A program made the position numbers and the translations under genes. Shown here piece after piece: positions 14,723-25,300 of a stretch of DNA of 47,432 nt. Numbering within the stretch: the first letter of the stretch is position 1; every line of letters starts with the position of its first letter. Below the pieces are notes generated by a model, which saw nothing but the letters and a program-made list of their open reading frames with translations, had not been told where the DNA came from and searched no databases. Origin of the DNA: a virus; the IMG/VR virus record IMGVR_UViG_3300046680_000167, positions 1 to 47,432 of that record; one strand, 5' to 3'.

Positions 14723-16808
14723 CACAGAAAATACAGCGTCATACGGCGTCGAGTTGGAGGATGGCATAAGCCAACCGGCCGACTCGGCGTCGACCAAGCT
14801 GCGCCAACTCAAGTCAGATATCGACGGCGGCAACTCGGCGCTCGGGCAAATGAAGCGCGCTATGGCGCAGCTTGAAGCGGCAACCGAGCCTAACAAAGAA
14901 GCGATCGCCGACTTGGGCGGCCAAATGCGGCGCGCCAAACAGGATATCGCCGACGCCAACGCCGAATATATCAAGCTCGGCGGCTCGTTTGCCAAGGGCG
15001 CGGGCGGTAAGCGCGGCGGCGGCAAACCGCCCATGCCGAGCGGCTATTACGACCACGATCCCGCCAAGGTGTTTGGCCCGGCGTTGCCGCCTAAACCGTT
15101 AGGGCCCGAGCTACCGCCGCCCGAGCCGATTACGCCGCCCGTGTCGGAAATCGACAAATTCAACAAAGCGGTCGGACTGCTACCCGCGCCCATACAACGC
15201 GCGGTCGGCATGGTGCAAAAACTCAACAAGGCGTCGGAGTCGTTGCCCGCGCCCTTGGCATCGATCGTCGGCAAACTAACAAACCTCAACGGCATGACCG
15301 CGGGCGCGGCGCTCAAATTTGGACTGTTGGCGGGTGCGATCATCCTCGTCGTTGTCGCCGCCGCCAAGCTCGCGAGCGCGCTGGTAACCGCGACTATTGA
15401 TATGACCAAGTTTGCGATCGCGTCGCAAAACGCACGACGGTCGGAGCTGTTGCGCCTTGAAGGTTTGAGTCGCACGCGCACGGCTATGTCAATGACGTAC
15501 GGACTCGGTAAGAACAAAGCCGAGGATATGCAAAAGGCGATCGACGAGGTCGCAGCTAAGACCGCGATCTCGCGCGACCGCGTCGCACAGTACGCCGAGC
15601 AATTGCACATGGCGGGCGCGCGCGGCGCCAACTTCAACAAAGCGTTGGAGGGTACGGCGATCGTCGCGTCGGCGGCGGGCGAGGCACACGCGGGCATGTT
15701 CGCACAGTGGGCGGCGGGTACGTCACTCATGGGCGGGTCGGTCGACCGCTTGACCAAGCGCGTCAAGGATCGATACGGCGGCATAGTCCAAAAGCAAATG
15801 AAGGATCTAAACGTCGTTGCGATGAAAAATAAGGAGTCAATGGACACTTTATTTACAGGCGCAAAAATCGAACGATTCTTAGACATGTGGCAACAGCTCA
15901 ACGACTTGATCGCAGCGTCGACCAACGCCGGCCGAGGCTTGCGCTTGGCGCTCGGGCCTGTATTTCAACCGTTCATTGACGGCGGCACGTTTGCCTTGAA
16001 GGCATTAAAGCGATTCTTTCAAGGCATAATTATCGGCGTACTCGTCGTTAGTATCGTGTTTATGAAGCTGCGGAATTTATGGCGCAGCGTATTTCCACCC
16101 GACCAATCCAAACAAATCGGCAAGGGGTTTGACGCGTTTGTGTATATCGGGCTCGCGGCGTTTGCCGTGCTAAGCGTCGCGGTCATAGCGTTGACGGTAC
16201 TTATGGGCGTGCTCGCGATAGCAACGCTGGCCGTCGCGACGCCGTTTATCATCGCGCTAGTGATTGTCGGCGCGCTCATATACGCCGTGATCAAGCTCGG
16301 TATGTTTGTCGCCAAGTGGTTTAAAGATACCGACTTCGCAACCATGGGCGCCAACGTATTTCTAGGCTTTATCGACGGCGTTAAAAGCGTTTGGACGGCC
16401 GTCACCGGCGTGTTTAGTGACCTCGGCAAGGCACTGATCAAAGCGTTTAAACAGGCGCTCGACATGCACTCGCCGTCTAAGGTGTTTGAAGCGCTCGGCG
16501 AGAATATACCCGCGGGCCTAACACTCGGGATCGAAGCGGGCACGCCCGGCGCAGTCGACGCTGTAACCGACATGGCGTCGCGGCTCGCGCCCGGCGTGGC
16601 GTTACCGCCGGCGGTTGGTACGCCCGGCGTCGAGTCGGGCGCGGCACGCGGCGGCGGGTCCATACAAATTGCATCGCTCGTCGTCAACGCGGGCCCGGTC
16701 AAAGACGGCGGCGTGGCCGACGCGCGCATGTTGGCGCAAGCGATCAAGCGTGAGCTTGAGTCGATCTTGCAAGGCGTCGCCGTGCAAATGGGCGCGGGTG
16801 CCGTGTGA
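14715..16808 (+). CDS. Tape measure protein
   Basis: 697 residues, the length ruler of the tail. At about 1.5 angstrom per residue it predicts a tail near 100 nm. The N-terminal 200 residues are coiled and Pro-rich (a hinge around residues 95-150), followed by hydrophobic segments (LKFGLLAGAIILVVVAAAKL; a second group near residues 435-540 with FAVLSVAVIALTVLMGVLAI) that may insert into the host membrane. The C-terminal part has MHSPSKVFEALGENIPAGL, the signature commonly seen at the end of tape measures. The ATG lies inside the end of the frameshifted chaperone frame. Confidence 0.88.
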   Translation: MANTENTASYGVELEDGISQPADSASTKLRQLKSDIDGGNSALGQMKRAMAQLEAATEPNKEAIADLGGQMRRAKQDIADANAEYIKLGGSFAKGAGGKRGGGKPPMPSGYYDHDPAKVFGPALPPKPLGPELPPPEPITPPVSEIDKFNKAVGLLPAPIQRAVGMVQKLNKASESLPAPLASIVGKLTNLNGMTAGAALKFGLLAGAIILVVVAAAKLASALVTATIDMTKFAIASQNARRSELLRLEGLSRTRTAMSMTYGLGKNKAEDMQKAIDEVAAKTAISRDRVAQYAEQLHMAGARGANFNKALEGTAIVASAAGEAHAGMFAQWAAGTSLMGGSVDRLTKRVKDRYGGIVQKQMKDLNVVAMKNKESMDTLFTGAKIERFLDMWQQLNDLIAASTNAGRGLRLALGPVFQPFIDGGTFALKALKRFFQGIIIGVLVVSIVFMKLRNLWRSVFPPDQSKQIGKGFDAFVYIGLAAFAVLSVAVIALTVLMGVLAIATLAVATPFIIALVIVGALIYAVIKLGMFVAKWFKDTDFATMGANVFLGFIDGVKSVWTAVTGVFSDLGKALIKAFKQALDMHSPSKVFEALGENIPAGLTLGIEAGTPGAVDAVTDMASRLAPGVALPPAVGTPGVESGAARGGGSIQIASLVVNAGPVKDGGVADARMLAQAIKRELESILQGVAVQMGAGAV

Positions 16809-17338
16809 GTTGGAACCCAATCGAGCAACCGACCGACCGACTAACGCTCGGCGGTCGACCTTCGCCCGGCTTGGTCGAGGTGTTAGGCGCAAGCCAAGGT
16901 TACAAATGGGACGAGCTTGCGGGCTACGCCATGTCGGGCGCGTTGCTCATATTTCGCGGCCGCAAACTGTCGCACTTCAAACTCAACTTTACGCTGTACT
17001 CAACACAGCATTGGTTGGAATGGGATCAGTTTAGCCCGCTATTAATCAAGCCGCCGCTCGGGCAAATCATTCGCGGCTTGGATGTTGTGCACCCGATCCT
17101 AAATTTGATCGGCATTCAACATCTAGTAATCGAGGACGTTGCCGCGCCCGAACAAACCCAAGACGGCGTCTGGACTATCGTCGTGTCGTGTATCGAATGG
17201 CGTACGCCGCGACCGGCCAAAGCCAAGGTCGACGGCGCCGAGGCTACCGAGGATGACCCGTGGGACGTCGGGATCCTTAAGGACCTAGCAAACCAATTAC
17301 AGTCGCTTGCGGGCGACTCGAACCAGAGCAACCCATGA
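16805..17338 (+). CDS. Tail/baseplate protein following the tape measure
   Basis: 177 residues from GTG 16805 overlapping the tape measure stop. The sequence has aromatic-rich strands (GYKWDELAGYAM, FNFTLYS-type strand, HWLEWDQF) and VEDVAAPEQ-like loops near a conserved-looking IEWRTPRP. The place between tape measure and baseplate hub fits a tail-tip or LysM-type spacer protein. It is ATGA-coupled to the hub gene. No definite family recognised. Confidence 0.65.
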   Translation: MSWNPIEQPTDRLTLGGRPSPGLVEVLGASQGYKWDELAGYAMSGALLIFRGRKLSHFKLNFTLYSTQHWLEWDQFSPLLIKPPLGQIIRGLDVVHPILNLIGIQHLVIEDVAAPEQTQDGVWTIVVSCIEWRTPRPAKAKVDGAEATEDDPWDVGILKDLANQLQSLAGDSNQSNP

Positions 17339-18528
17339 CCGATCCCGCATACGCAACCGTTGACGGGCGCGAGGCGATCGCCGTGCGACTGCTAGTCGGG
17401 TACGCCGGGCCGTGGCAAGCGTGGGTGCAGCTCGGCGACGAGGGCGCGTTACCACAGCCGCCCGAGCGCGTGACGATCCGGCTCGGCGACTTGGCGTTGG
17501 TCGGCGTGGTTGCGCCCGACGACGACGGTACGCAGGGCTTGCAACGCTTCACGCGCATTGTGGGCGGCGGCGGCGGTTGGGGTGCGAGCGTCGAGCGCCG
17601 CGGTTATCACAACGACGCGGGTGTCAAGGCCCGGTTGATCGCCGACGACGTCGCACGCGAGGTCGACGAAACGATCGGCACGTTTGAGCCGGCCGCAACT
17701 CGAGTCGGGTTTGACTATGCGCGCCAAGCGGGCGTCGCCTCGACCGCGCTTTCGGACGCTATCGGGCCCGGCGTCGCATGGTGGGTTGGATACGACGGCG
17801 TAACCAACGTCGGCGCGCGCCCGGTCACCACGCCCAACGCCACGTCGTACCAAGTTCTAAGCTTTGACCCGCGCGAGGATATGGCCGACGTCCAAGTCGA
17901 CGACGCCTCGACGCTCGTAATCGGCTCGACGCTAACCACGGGCCTCGACGCGCCCGGCGTCGTGCGCGAATTTGAGCTCACGTGCGAGGGCGGCTCGGCG
18001 CTCAAAATATCGGCGTGGCTTGGCGGCTCGGCGCAACAGCCTGGCCGGCTCGCGGGCTTGGTCGGCCAGCTGGTACGGCGCGTCGTGTCCGATCGCCTGT
18101 ATGGGATCTATCGGTACCGCGTCGCGACCATGCACCCGGGCGACGGCCGCGTCGACTTGCAAGCCATATCGGCGGGCGTGCCCGACCTCAATTTGATTAC
18201 GCCATGGCCGGGCGTACCGGGTGCGCACGGCAACATCGCGCCAGGGTCGGAGGTGTTAGTACAGTTTGTCGACGGCTCGCGCGCATCGCCCGTTGTCACA
18301 GCGTATGCGCCTTACGGGTCGGACTCGTTTGTGCCGACGTCGCTTGTGTTAGGCGGCAACACGGGCGAGCCGGCCGCGCGCTTGGGCGACGCCGTCGAGG
18401 TGTTGTTACCGCCCATGGTGTTTGTTGGAACGATCAACGGCTTGCCAGCGACGGGTACCGTTAGTGCGACGCTCCCCAAAGCCATCGGCAAAATAACCGC
18501 GGGTAGCGGGATTGTGAGCATTGCATGA
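17335..18528 (+). CDS. Baseplate hub/spike protein with gpV-like OB domain
   Basis: 397 residues. The N-terminal ~240 residues look like a tail hub domain of the gpD/gp44 type (VGYAGPWQAWVQLGDEG, then a long beta/alpha region). The segment from about residue 240 (YGIYRYRVATMHPGDGRVDL to GSEVLVQFVDGSRASPVVTA) is an OB fold as in baseplate protein V, and the last 60 residues form a repetitive beta tail. Such a protein closes the tube and carries the puncturing spike. Hub and spike functions appear combined in one chain, which would explain the absence of separate D and V genes. Confidence 0.72.
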   Translation: MTDPAYATVDGREAIAVRLLVGYAGPWQAWVQLGDEGALPQPPERVTIRLGDLALVGVVAPDDDGTQGLQRFTRIVGGGGGWGASVERRGYHNDAGVKARLIADDVAREVDETIGTFEPAATRVGFDYARQAGVASTALSDAIGPGVAWWVGYDGVTNVGARPVTTPNATSYQVLSFDPREDMADVQVDDASTLVIGSTLTTGLDAPGVVREFELTCEGGSALKISAWLGGSAQQPGRLAGLVGQLVRRVVSDRLYGIYRYRVATMHPGDGRVDLQAISAGVPDLNLITPWPGVPGAHGNIAPGSEVLVQFVDGSRASPVVTAYAPYGSDSFVPTSLVLGGNTGEPAARLGDAVEVLLPPMVFVGTINGLPATGTVSATLPKAIGKITAGSGIVSIA

Positions 18529-19043
18529 CAGTCATAGCGTTAGGCGCATTGACCGTCGGCGACGCCGTACCGGGCGCGACCATAGCCGTGTCGTCGGGCG
18601 TGGCCGGCGTTACGGGTGCGATACCCGACTTGCAAAGCCGCATTGTCGCGCTCAATGCGTTTGACCCGACGCCTATTACATTCGCCGAGCAACTAACGAT
18701 CTGCAATAGCATCCTCGTTAGCATTAATGCGGCGATTGCTTTTGGCATCGTACCGCCGAGTATATCCGACCAAATCGCGATCGTAACCGCGCAGCTGTTG
18801 GAACTGTCGGCGCAGCTGTTGGTTATACAGGGCGAGCTCGCAACCCTAACCGCGCTTGGTTTACCGCTTCAAGCGGGCGGGCTACGCGGGTATGCGTACG
18901 ACGGCGACGCCTCGACCGCGGGCGCCGAGTTGGGCGTCGCGATCGCGGCCGACTTTATCGGGCACGTCAACGCGGTTGTGCTGGTGACGTCGTCGGCGTT
19001 TTCGTGGGCGGCGCTCGGCGAGATCATTAAGGTGACGCCATGA
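18525..19043 (+). CDS. Baseplate-associated hypothetical protein
   Basis: 172 residues, ATGA-coupled on both sides. The middle is a long hydrophobic/amphipathic helical region (DQIAIVTAQLLELSAQLLVI) typical of a coiled coil, followed by a beta-like C-terminal part with GYAYDGDASTAGAELG. It lies between the hub/spike and the gp25-like gene and is therefore probably a baseplate or spike accessory component. I do not recognise the family. Confidence 0.6.
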   Translation: MTVIALGALTVGDAVPGATIAVSSGVAGVTGAIPDLQSRIVALNAFDPTPITFAEQLTICNSILVSINAAIAFGIVPPSISDQIAIVTAQLLELSAQLLVIQGELATLTALGLPLQAGGLRGYAYDGDASTAGAELGVAIAADFIGHVNAVVLVTSSAFSWAALGEIIKVTP

Positions 19044-19510
19044 GTTATCTAACAGATTTAATCGCGGCCGAGGTTGCGCTAATACCCGTCGGCGATCGCG
19101 CCGTACCAACGACCCTCGGGTACGGTACCGATTTGTCGTGCGTTATGGACGTGACCGCGACGCTCGACGAGGTCGACCCAATGTCGCTAACGGCCGTCGG
19201 GCAAGCCATCTCCCGCCGACTGATCACGCCGCGCGGCAACGTAACCGACGATCAAAACTACGGTTACGACTTGCGCGCATACTGCAACCGCGGCGTGACG
19301 CTCGACGAAATACGCGGCATTGCGGCGTCGGTACGCGCCGAGGCGATGAAAGATACGCGGGTCGCGAGTGCGACATGCGACGTAACTTTTGGCGTTGGAC
19401 GGCTCGCGGTGCGGCTCGCGTTGACGCTGCAAGCCAACACCGGGCCGTTTCCGTTGGTGTTTTTTGTAACCGCCGACGGCATACAATTAATTGAAAGCAT
19501 AGACGCCTAA
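19040..19510 (+). CDS. Baseplate wedge protein, gpW/gp25-like
   Basis: 156 residues. The core contains VGQAISRRLITPRG and DDQNYGYDLRAYCN, the conserved RL-x-TPRG and YG-x-DLR elements of the gp25/gpW family. These proteins link the sheath to the baseplate wedge. Located directly before the J-like gene, as in P2 (W-J-I) and many Mu-like phages. The start overlaps the preceding stop. Confidence 0.8.
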   Translation: MSYLTDLIAAEVALIPVGDRAVPTTLGYGTDLSCVMDVTATLDEVDPMSLTAVGQAISRRLITPRGNVTDDQNYGYDLRAYCNRGVTLDEIRGIAASVRAEAMKDTRVASATCDVTFGVGRLAVRLALTLQANTGPFPLVFFVTADGIQLIESIDA

Positions 19511-19512
19511 AT

Positions 19513-20682
19513 ATGGCTTTGTCAGTCCAAGACCTAACCACGCCGGTAACGCGGCAACAGGTGCAAGCGTCTATATACAACGTGCTCGCGTCGGTCGGCG
19601 TCGACACGACGGCATGGTCGTCGGGCTCGGTTGTGCGCACGATGATTGTCGGCGTGTCGGTTGTGCTCGCCGCGTTTTCGCAGCTCATGGCGTTGCTCGC
19701 GCGCGCGGGTTTTTTGGCACTGTCGTCGGGCGATTGGCTTACGCTCGTCGCCAAATACGTTTACAACGTCGAGCGCATAGAAGCCTCGTTTGCGTCGGGC
19801 GTGCTGTATGTGTCTAACAGCTCGGGCGCATCGTACGGACTCGACCCGGGCGATCTCATAGTCGCCAACGCCAACGGCTTTACATTCCGTAACCTCGCGG
19901 CGATCGTCGTCGGGCCGGGCGCGTCTAACATCGTTGTCGACATAGCGGCAACCGAGGCGGGCTCGGCGTCGACGTCTAACCCGGGCTCGATTACGCGCGT
20001 CGTGTCGTCGCTCAACGGTGTGACGTGTACTAACCCGGCGTCGCTCGTCGGGCTCGACGCCGAGGGCGACACGGCGTTGCGCGCGCGGGCAAGTGAGTCG
20101 CTCGGCGCCCTAAGTCCAATGGGCCCATGGGATGCGTACACGGCGGCCATACATAACGCCAAGCGCGCCGACGGCTCGTCGTTAGGCGTCACACGCATAC
20201 GACTCAAAGCCGACGGGTACGGCCGACTGTATGTGTACATGGCGACGGCCGCGGGCGCGGTACCCGGCTCGGACGTAATCATCGCAGACACGGCCGTACA
20301 ACGTTGGGCGGCGCCGCAAGCCATAACGGCGATCGTCAACTCGGCCACGGCGTATTTAATACCCGTTACGTACACGGTATGGATGTACAACACGTCGGGC
20401 CTAACCGAGCAACAAATCAAAGACACGATCGCGTCGGCGTTGACCGCGTTTATGGAAACGCAACCGATCGCGGGCAACGTAATCGGCGCCGACCCGGGCC
20501 GCGTGTTTACCGACGCCATACGCGCGGCCATATCCAACGCGCGACCCGAGATCTTTCACGTTGAGGTTACGGCGCCCGGTACGCCGTACGTCGAGCCGGG
20601 CCTTACCGGCGTGCCAATGCTCGGCACGGTTACGCCAACCGCGATCAACCAAGTGCCGCCGCCCGAGGGCTACAGCACATGA
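19513..20682 (+). CDS. Baseplate protein J-like
   Basis: 389 residues. Typical J features are the N-terminal SSGSVVRTMIVGVSVVLAAF, a domain with GDWLTLVAKYVYNVERI, PGSITRVVSSLNGVTCTNPA, and the motif GLDAEGDTALRARASESLG followed by GPWDAYTAAI. This is a wedge protein at the edge of the baseplate. Two bases separate it from the gp25-like gene, and it overlaps the next gene by four. Confidence 0.87.
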   Translation: MALSVQDLTTPVTRQQVQASIYNVLASVGVDTTAWSSGSVVRTMIVGVSVVLAAFSQLMALLARAGFLALSSGDWLTLVAKYVYNVERIEASFASGVLYVSNSSGASYGLDPGDLIVANANGFTFRNLAAIVVGPGASNIVVDIAATEAGSASTSNPGSITRVVSSLNGVTCTNPASLVGLDAEGDTALRARASESLGALSPMGPWDAYTAAIHNAKRADGSSLGVTRIRLKADGYGRLYVYMATAAGAVPGSDVIIADTAVQRWAAPQAITAIVNSATAYLIPVTYTVWMYNTSGLTEQQIKDTIASALTAFMETQPIAGNVIGADPGRVFTDAIRAAISNARPEIFHVEVTAPGTPYVEPGLTGVPMLGTVTPTAINQVPPPEGYST

Positions 20683-21341
20683 CCGCGCCAATCATAACAT
20701 TTCGCGACACGTTAAAAGCGATAAGCCCGCCTTGGCTGCAACAGGGCTATGCGTGGCGTATTTTGTACGCGCTTGCCGTGCCGATTGACGCGGCGGGCGA
20801 TGCGCTAAACGCAGGCATAAAGCTGCGTTTCCCTAACTTGTACTCGGGCGAGTCGTTGCCGTATATCGGCCGCGAGCGCCGCATACGCCGCGGCTTGGTT
20901 GAAACCGACGTCAACTACGCGGCGCGGTTGCGTAGGTGGTTTGAAGATCATAGGCGCCGCGGCGGGCCGTACGCACTGTTAGAACAACTATATGCGCACT
21001 ATGCGCCTAATAATTTTCGCATTGATCTTTGGTATGCGTCCGGTCGGCGGTTTGTTATGGATCCCGACGGGACGATTACAAGCGACATACCGGCGTTACC
21101 AGACGACGCATATTGGTCGCGTTGGACACTGATATATTTTACCGACGATTACACGATCGCCGACGCCGTCGACCTCGCGATCATACCGCGTGAATGGATC
21201 GCGGCGCATTGCCTCGGGTTGTTAGTCGTACTGCCAACGGGCGGCCGACTTTGGGATTACCCGCCCGAGCGCACTTGGAACTCGTCGGACACTTGGAACT
21301 CGGCCGACGCAACCGCAACCATCCCGATTGTGAGCGCCTAA
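20679..21341 (+). CDS. Baseplate/tail protein I-like
   Basis: 220 residues. The N-terminal half is helical (LKAISPPWLQQGYAWRILYA, then a segment ending LRRWFEDHRRRGGPYALLEQ), as in P2 gpI family proteins that fix fibres to the baseplate. The C-terminal half is Trp-rich and beta-like (DDAYWSRWTLIYFTDDYT, RTWNSSDTWNSADATA). The order J-like, I-like, fibre supports the role. Confidence 0.72.
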   Translation: MTAPIITFRDTLKAISPPWLQQGYAWRILYALAVPIDAAGDALNAGIKLRFPNLYSGESLPYIGRERRIRRGLVETDVNYAARLRRWFEDHRRRGGPYALLEQLYAHYAPNNFRIDLWYASGRRFVMDPDGTITSDIPALPDDAYWSRWTLIYFTDDYTIADAVDLAIIPREWIAAHCLGLLVVLPTGGRLWDYPPERTWNSSDTWNSADATATIPIVSA

Positions 21342-21344
21342 CGC

Positions 21345-22346
21345 ATGTCACATGTAATCACCGAAGTCGCCACGTTTACGCCGACGGTTACCGTACCCGA
21401 CGGCGTCGACACCATGGTCGCGGCCGCCGAAACGGTTGCGGCGATCGCCCAAGCGTTGGCCAATCGTACGCGGGCCCTCAAAGCGGTAACCGACGTCGCG
21501 GCGCGCACCAACGTTACAAACGACTTTACCGCCGCGCAGATCTTTAGCGGCGGCGTACTCGGCGGGTTGATCGCGACGCTAACCGTAACGGGCGGCACGG
21601 GTATACAAGCCTCGTCGGGCAACGTGCGCGCCAACACGGGCGACGTGATTGCGTTGCTCGGTAATATCCAAGCGTCGGCCGGCAACGTGCTCGCGTTGCT
21701 CGGCGTCGTGCGCGGTAAGACTGTTGAGTCGCTCGACAACATGACCGTCGGGTCGGACGGCACGGGTAATCTAACCGTCAACGGCACGGTTACCGCGGCG
21801 GGTAACCTAGTCGTCGGCACGATACCCGTGCCCGCGGCCATAACCGCGACCGGTTTCTTTTGTCGCGTGTCGAGCGACTATCAATACTCGGGCACGGCGC
21901 CGACCCGCAAGCCGGTCAAGTCGGCGATCTACGCAAAGACCGATGGTAACGCGTCTTGGGATCCTACTTCGAAAGTCATTATATTTAGCGCGGCCGGTAC
22001 CGGGCTCGCGGCGATACCGCTGCATGTGCCGCACGGCTCGACGCTGTCGGCGTTGCGCGTCATGTGCCGACAATTCAACGCGGCCGTGCCGCTCGCGTTT
22101 ACCTTGCGCAAGCGCATTACCGATTGGGCGGGCGTTGCGACGTCGGATGTACCGATCGGTAGTGTCGGCCAAGTCATGGGCGGCGCGGGCGTCACAGCGA
22201 TCTTTACGCACGTGTTTACGCCGTTTGTCGCCGACAACTATAACGAGACTTACTACCTGTTAGCCGAGTGCGCGGCGTCGGGCGGCGACTCGTTTGTGTA
22301 CGGCATCGAACAAAGCTTTTTAGACCCGGGCCCAAGGGGTTATTGA
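21345..22346 (+). CDS. Tail fibre protein
   Basis: 333 residues. After a short N-terminal attachment region there is a helical segment, then a repetitive beta part with GNVRANTGDVIALLGNIQAS followed by a second copy GNVLALLGVVRGKT, as in trimeric fibre shafts. The C-terminal 170 residues form a globular beta domain with LHVPHGSTLSALRVMCRQF. It probably recognises the host or links baseplate to the larger fibre that follows two bases later. It has no chaperone gene of its own nearby. Confidence 0.72.
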   Translation: MSHVITEVATFTPTVTVPDGVDTMVAAAETVAAIAQALANRTRALKAVTDVAARTNVTNDFTAAQIFSGGVLGGLIATLTVTGGTGIQASSGNVRANTGDVIALLGNIQASAGNVLALLGVVRGKTVESLDNMTVGSDGTGNLTVNGTVTAAGNLVVGTIPVPAAITATGFFCRVSSDYQYSGTAPTRKPVKSAIYAKTDGNASWDPTSKVIIFSAAGTGLAAIPLHVPHGSTLSALRVMCRQFNAAVPLAFTLRKRITDWAGVATSDVPIGSVGQVMGGAGVTAIFTHVFTPFVADNYNETYYLLAECAASGGDSFVYGIEQSFLDPGPRGY

Positions 22347-22347
22347 T

Positions 22348-25300
22348 ATGTCGTTTTTAGACGGTATTGCGTCGGGCGTTGCCCGGGCGTTGCGTGTACT
22401 CAATGCCGAGGTAGATCTGTCGGCATTTCCTACCGGGTCAACCGGGTATGTGCTTACGCTCGTAAGCCCGACGCAAGCGCGGTTTCTGGCAACGACCATG
22501 GGCGCGTCGCTTACCGACACGCCGCCGCCCGCCGTGGCTGTTGGCGGCTCGTCGCAAGTCGGCTCGTCGGACTTGGCCGCGCACGGCGATCATACGCACG
22601 CGCTCACGACGGGCGCGCCCGTCGATTGGGCGCCCGGTACGACGAGCTCGCCCGGCTCGGGCACGGCCGTCGCGTTGGCCAATCACGCGCACGGCACGCC
22701 GGAATTTGGCGTTGACTCGGGCATGATCGTGCAAGGCAACGACGCGCGCTTTGACGTGCCGTATGTGCACATGTCGCAATTCGCGCCCGACGGCATTGTG
22801 ACGACGGGCAACTTTGAAGCCGCGCTCAACGCCGCGATCGCGTACGCGTACGGGTTGCCGACGGGCGCGTACGTCGTCATGCCGCCCGGCGTGTGGCCGA
22901 TGGTTGGTAAGCTCGTGTTTTTGACGACGCCGCCCGGCGTAGAGATCGGGCTCGTCGGCGCGGGCCGTACAGTGACAACGCTCAAATGGGCCAACGTCAC
23001 CGACCCGTTATTTAATTGTATCGAGATCAATTACGCGGGCACGTATACGCCCACGTTTGAAGCGTTCGCGGGCGCGTTTCGAGACTTTACGATCCATGCG
23101 GGCGACGCGTATACGTCGCGCGCACGCGGTATCTACATGCGTCAAGCGGTATTCACCCGCTTTGACAACATCGATATTGTCGCGTTTGCGGGCAACAACG
23201 GTACGGCGCTGTGGCAGTCCGACGTAAACGACGATCTCGACCCGGGTTACAACTCGCAAAACATCATCTTTTACAATGTGCAGTTTGCGAGCTGCTACAC
23301 GGGCGCGCACTTGGTCGGTATTGCGCCCGTCGTATTTGACAAGTGTTGGTTTAATAATTGTTTCAATCATGCAGTGGTATTGGGCGGCGGCGCGATCGGC
23401 GTCATGGCGCAGTTTCACTCGTGTATGTTTCAAGGCGGCGCAGCGGGCGCCGATCCCGCACAGCCTGCGTACATCGCAACGACCTCGCCCAACCCGGGCG
23501 GCAACCGGATCAAGATTGACGGTCAAGGTTATACCGAAGGTGTGCGCGAATGGTTGTTAGACGCGCTCGCGCCCGCGTCGTCGTATGACTGGTTTGATAT
23601 TAGCGGTTTGAATTACAACGGCGTCGTCGGCGGCTGTCGCGTCGGCGGGCCTAACGCGCGTTTGAGTCTAACTAACATGCGCGACGCGCCGACGGGCCCG
23701 GTGCTCGTGTCGGCACGCATGCTGCAAACGTTGATCCTCGACGACGGCGTCGGCGATCCTCTAAGCACGCCGGCTAAGTACGACATTGATTTGTACACGC
23801 TTGAAGGCACAACAATCGTCGGACGCGGCCGTGTGTGGGGTGGCCAAGTCGCGGCGGCGCCGACGCTCGTAACGTTGTTGCGGCCGTATTGTTCCGAGAT
23901 ATTCGACTTGCGCGAGCGCACGTTGACGACGCTGTCGAGCGGCAAGGTCACTTCACACTTGGGCACAATGCACGGCGACGCGGCCGTGTCGGCGTCGTTG
24001 CCGACGTCGCCCGTGTACATCGCGGCCGATCCTGATTTTGGCGGCAACCCGAGCATGGTTGCGACCAAAGCCGACGTTAGCGGTTTGCTCGCAACGCTAA
24101 GCGACCCGCCGCCGTCGGGTGGTCGCGCGGCGGGCTTGCTCGTCGTGTTTGCCGCGACGTCGACCGACAACACTGGGTACCGACGGATCGTCGTGTACTC
24201 GGGTAGCGTCGCCAGCACGTCGGTCAATTACTGCGCGGTCGGCGCGCGCGATCCATTGGTGCCCGCGGCCGCCGACAAGCTTTACGCAATCGTGCACGGC
24301 AACGCGGCGGGCGGCGGTACACCCGGGTGGAACCTCGTAAGCGCGCACGCCGCGGGCACGTCGCCACACGTTGTCATGGCGTCGCAACCCGTATGGAAGC
24401 CGCTAAGCGGTAACGGGTTTGAGCTGTTTACGTTGTTTGACGACGCGTACGCACCCGAGATCTCGGGCGTCGAGCCCAACCCAATCGACGCCGCAATGAA
24501 TCACATACAAATGCCGCTGCATGAAAGCGGGCTGTATGCGAGCGACGTCAAGATCGCATTTGTCGCCGTACTGAAACGCGCGCCCGGTCCGACTGTTAGT
24601 GAACTGATACGCGACGCGGCGCGCTTGGAATTCGCGCCCGACTATCACGCGTCACAGCACAAACACGGCGGGCTCGACGAGGTCGCGACTGTGACGCCGG
24701 CCGCCAACGCGATCCCCAAAGCGCTGGGGACGGGGTTGCTCGCGCCCGGGTGGGTGCCCGCGCAGGTGTCGCAAGTGATCTTTGACGCGGCGGGCACAAC
24801 TACGTACGTCGTGCCAGCGGGTTTCAAAGTGACCGACGCGTATATCGCGGGCGGTGCGGGCGGCGGCGGCGGCGGCGGCGGCGGCGCGGGCGGCATGTCG
24901 GCGGGCGTAAACGCGGGCGGCGGCGGCGGCGGCGGCGCGGCGGGCGGTAGCGCCGTGATCAACCGTATTCCGTTGGCGATTGCAGCGGGCACCTCGCTCG
25001 ATATCGTTGTCGGCGCGGCGGGTACGGGCGGCGCAGCGGGCACGGCCGGGCCCGCTGGTACGGCCGCGGCGGCGCTTGGTACAGCGGGCGGCGCGGGCGG
25101 CGCGGGCGGCGCGTCAAGCGTATCGATCACGGCGGGCGCGTTGCTCGTGTCGTGCGTCGGCGGTGCGGGCGGCATTTTAGGTGGGACGCCCGCGACGCAA
25201 ACCGGCCCGGGCGGTGCGGGCGGCAACTCTCCGCGCGCGGGCGGCACGTCGGGAAACAACGCGGGCACGGGCGGCACTAGCGGCGCGGCCACGGCCGGCG

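Noticed and set aside
14715-15925. Leftward frames opposite the tape measure
   Set aside because: Mirror frames typical of GC-rich DNA, not supported by start signals or domains.
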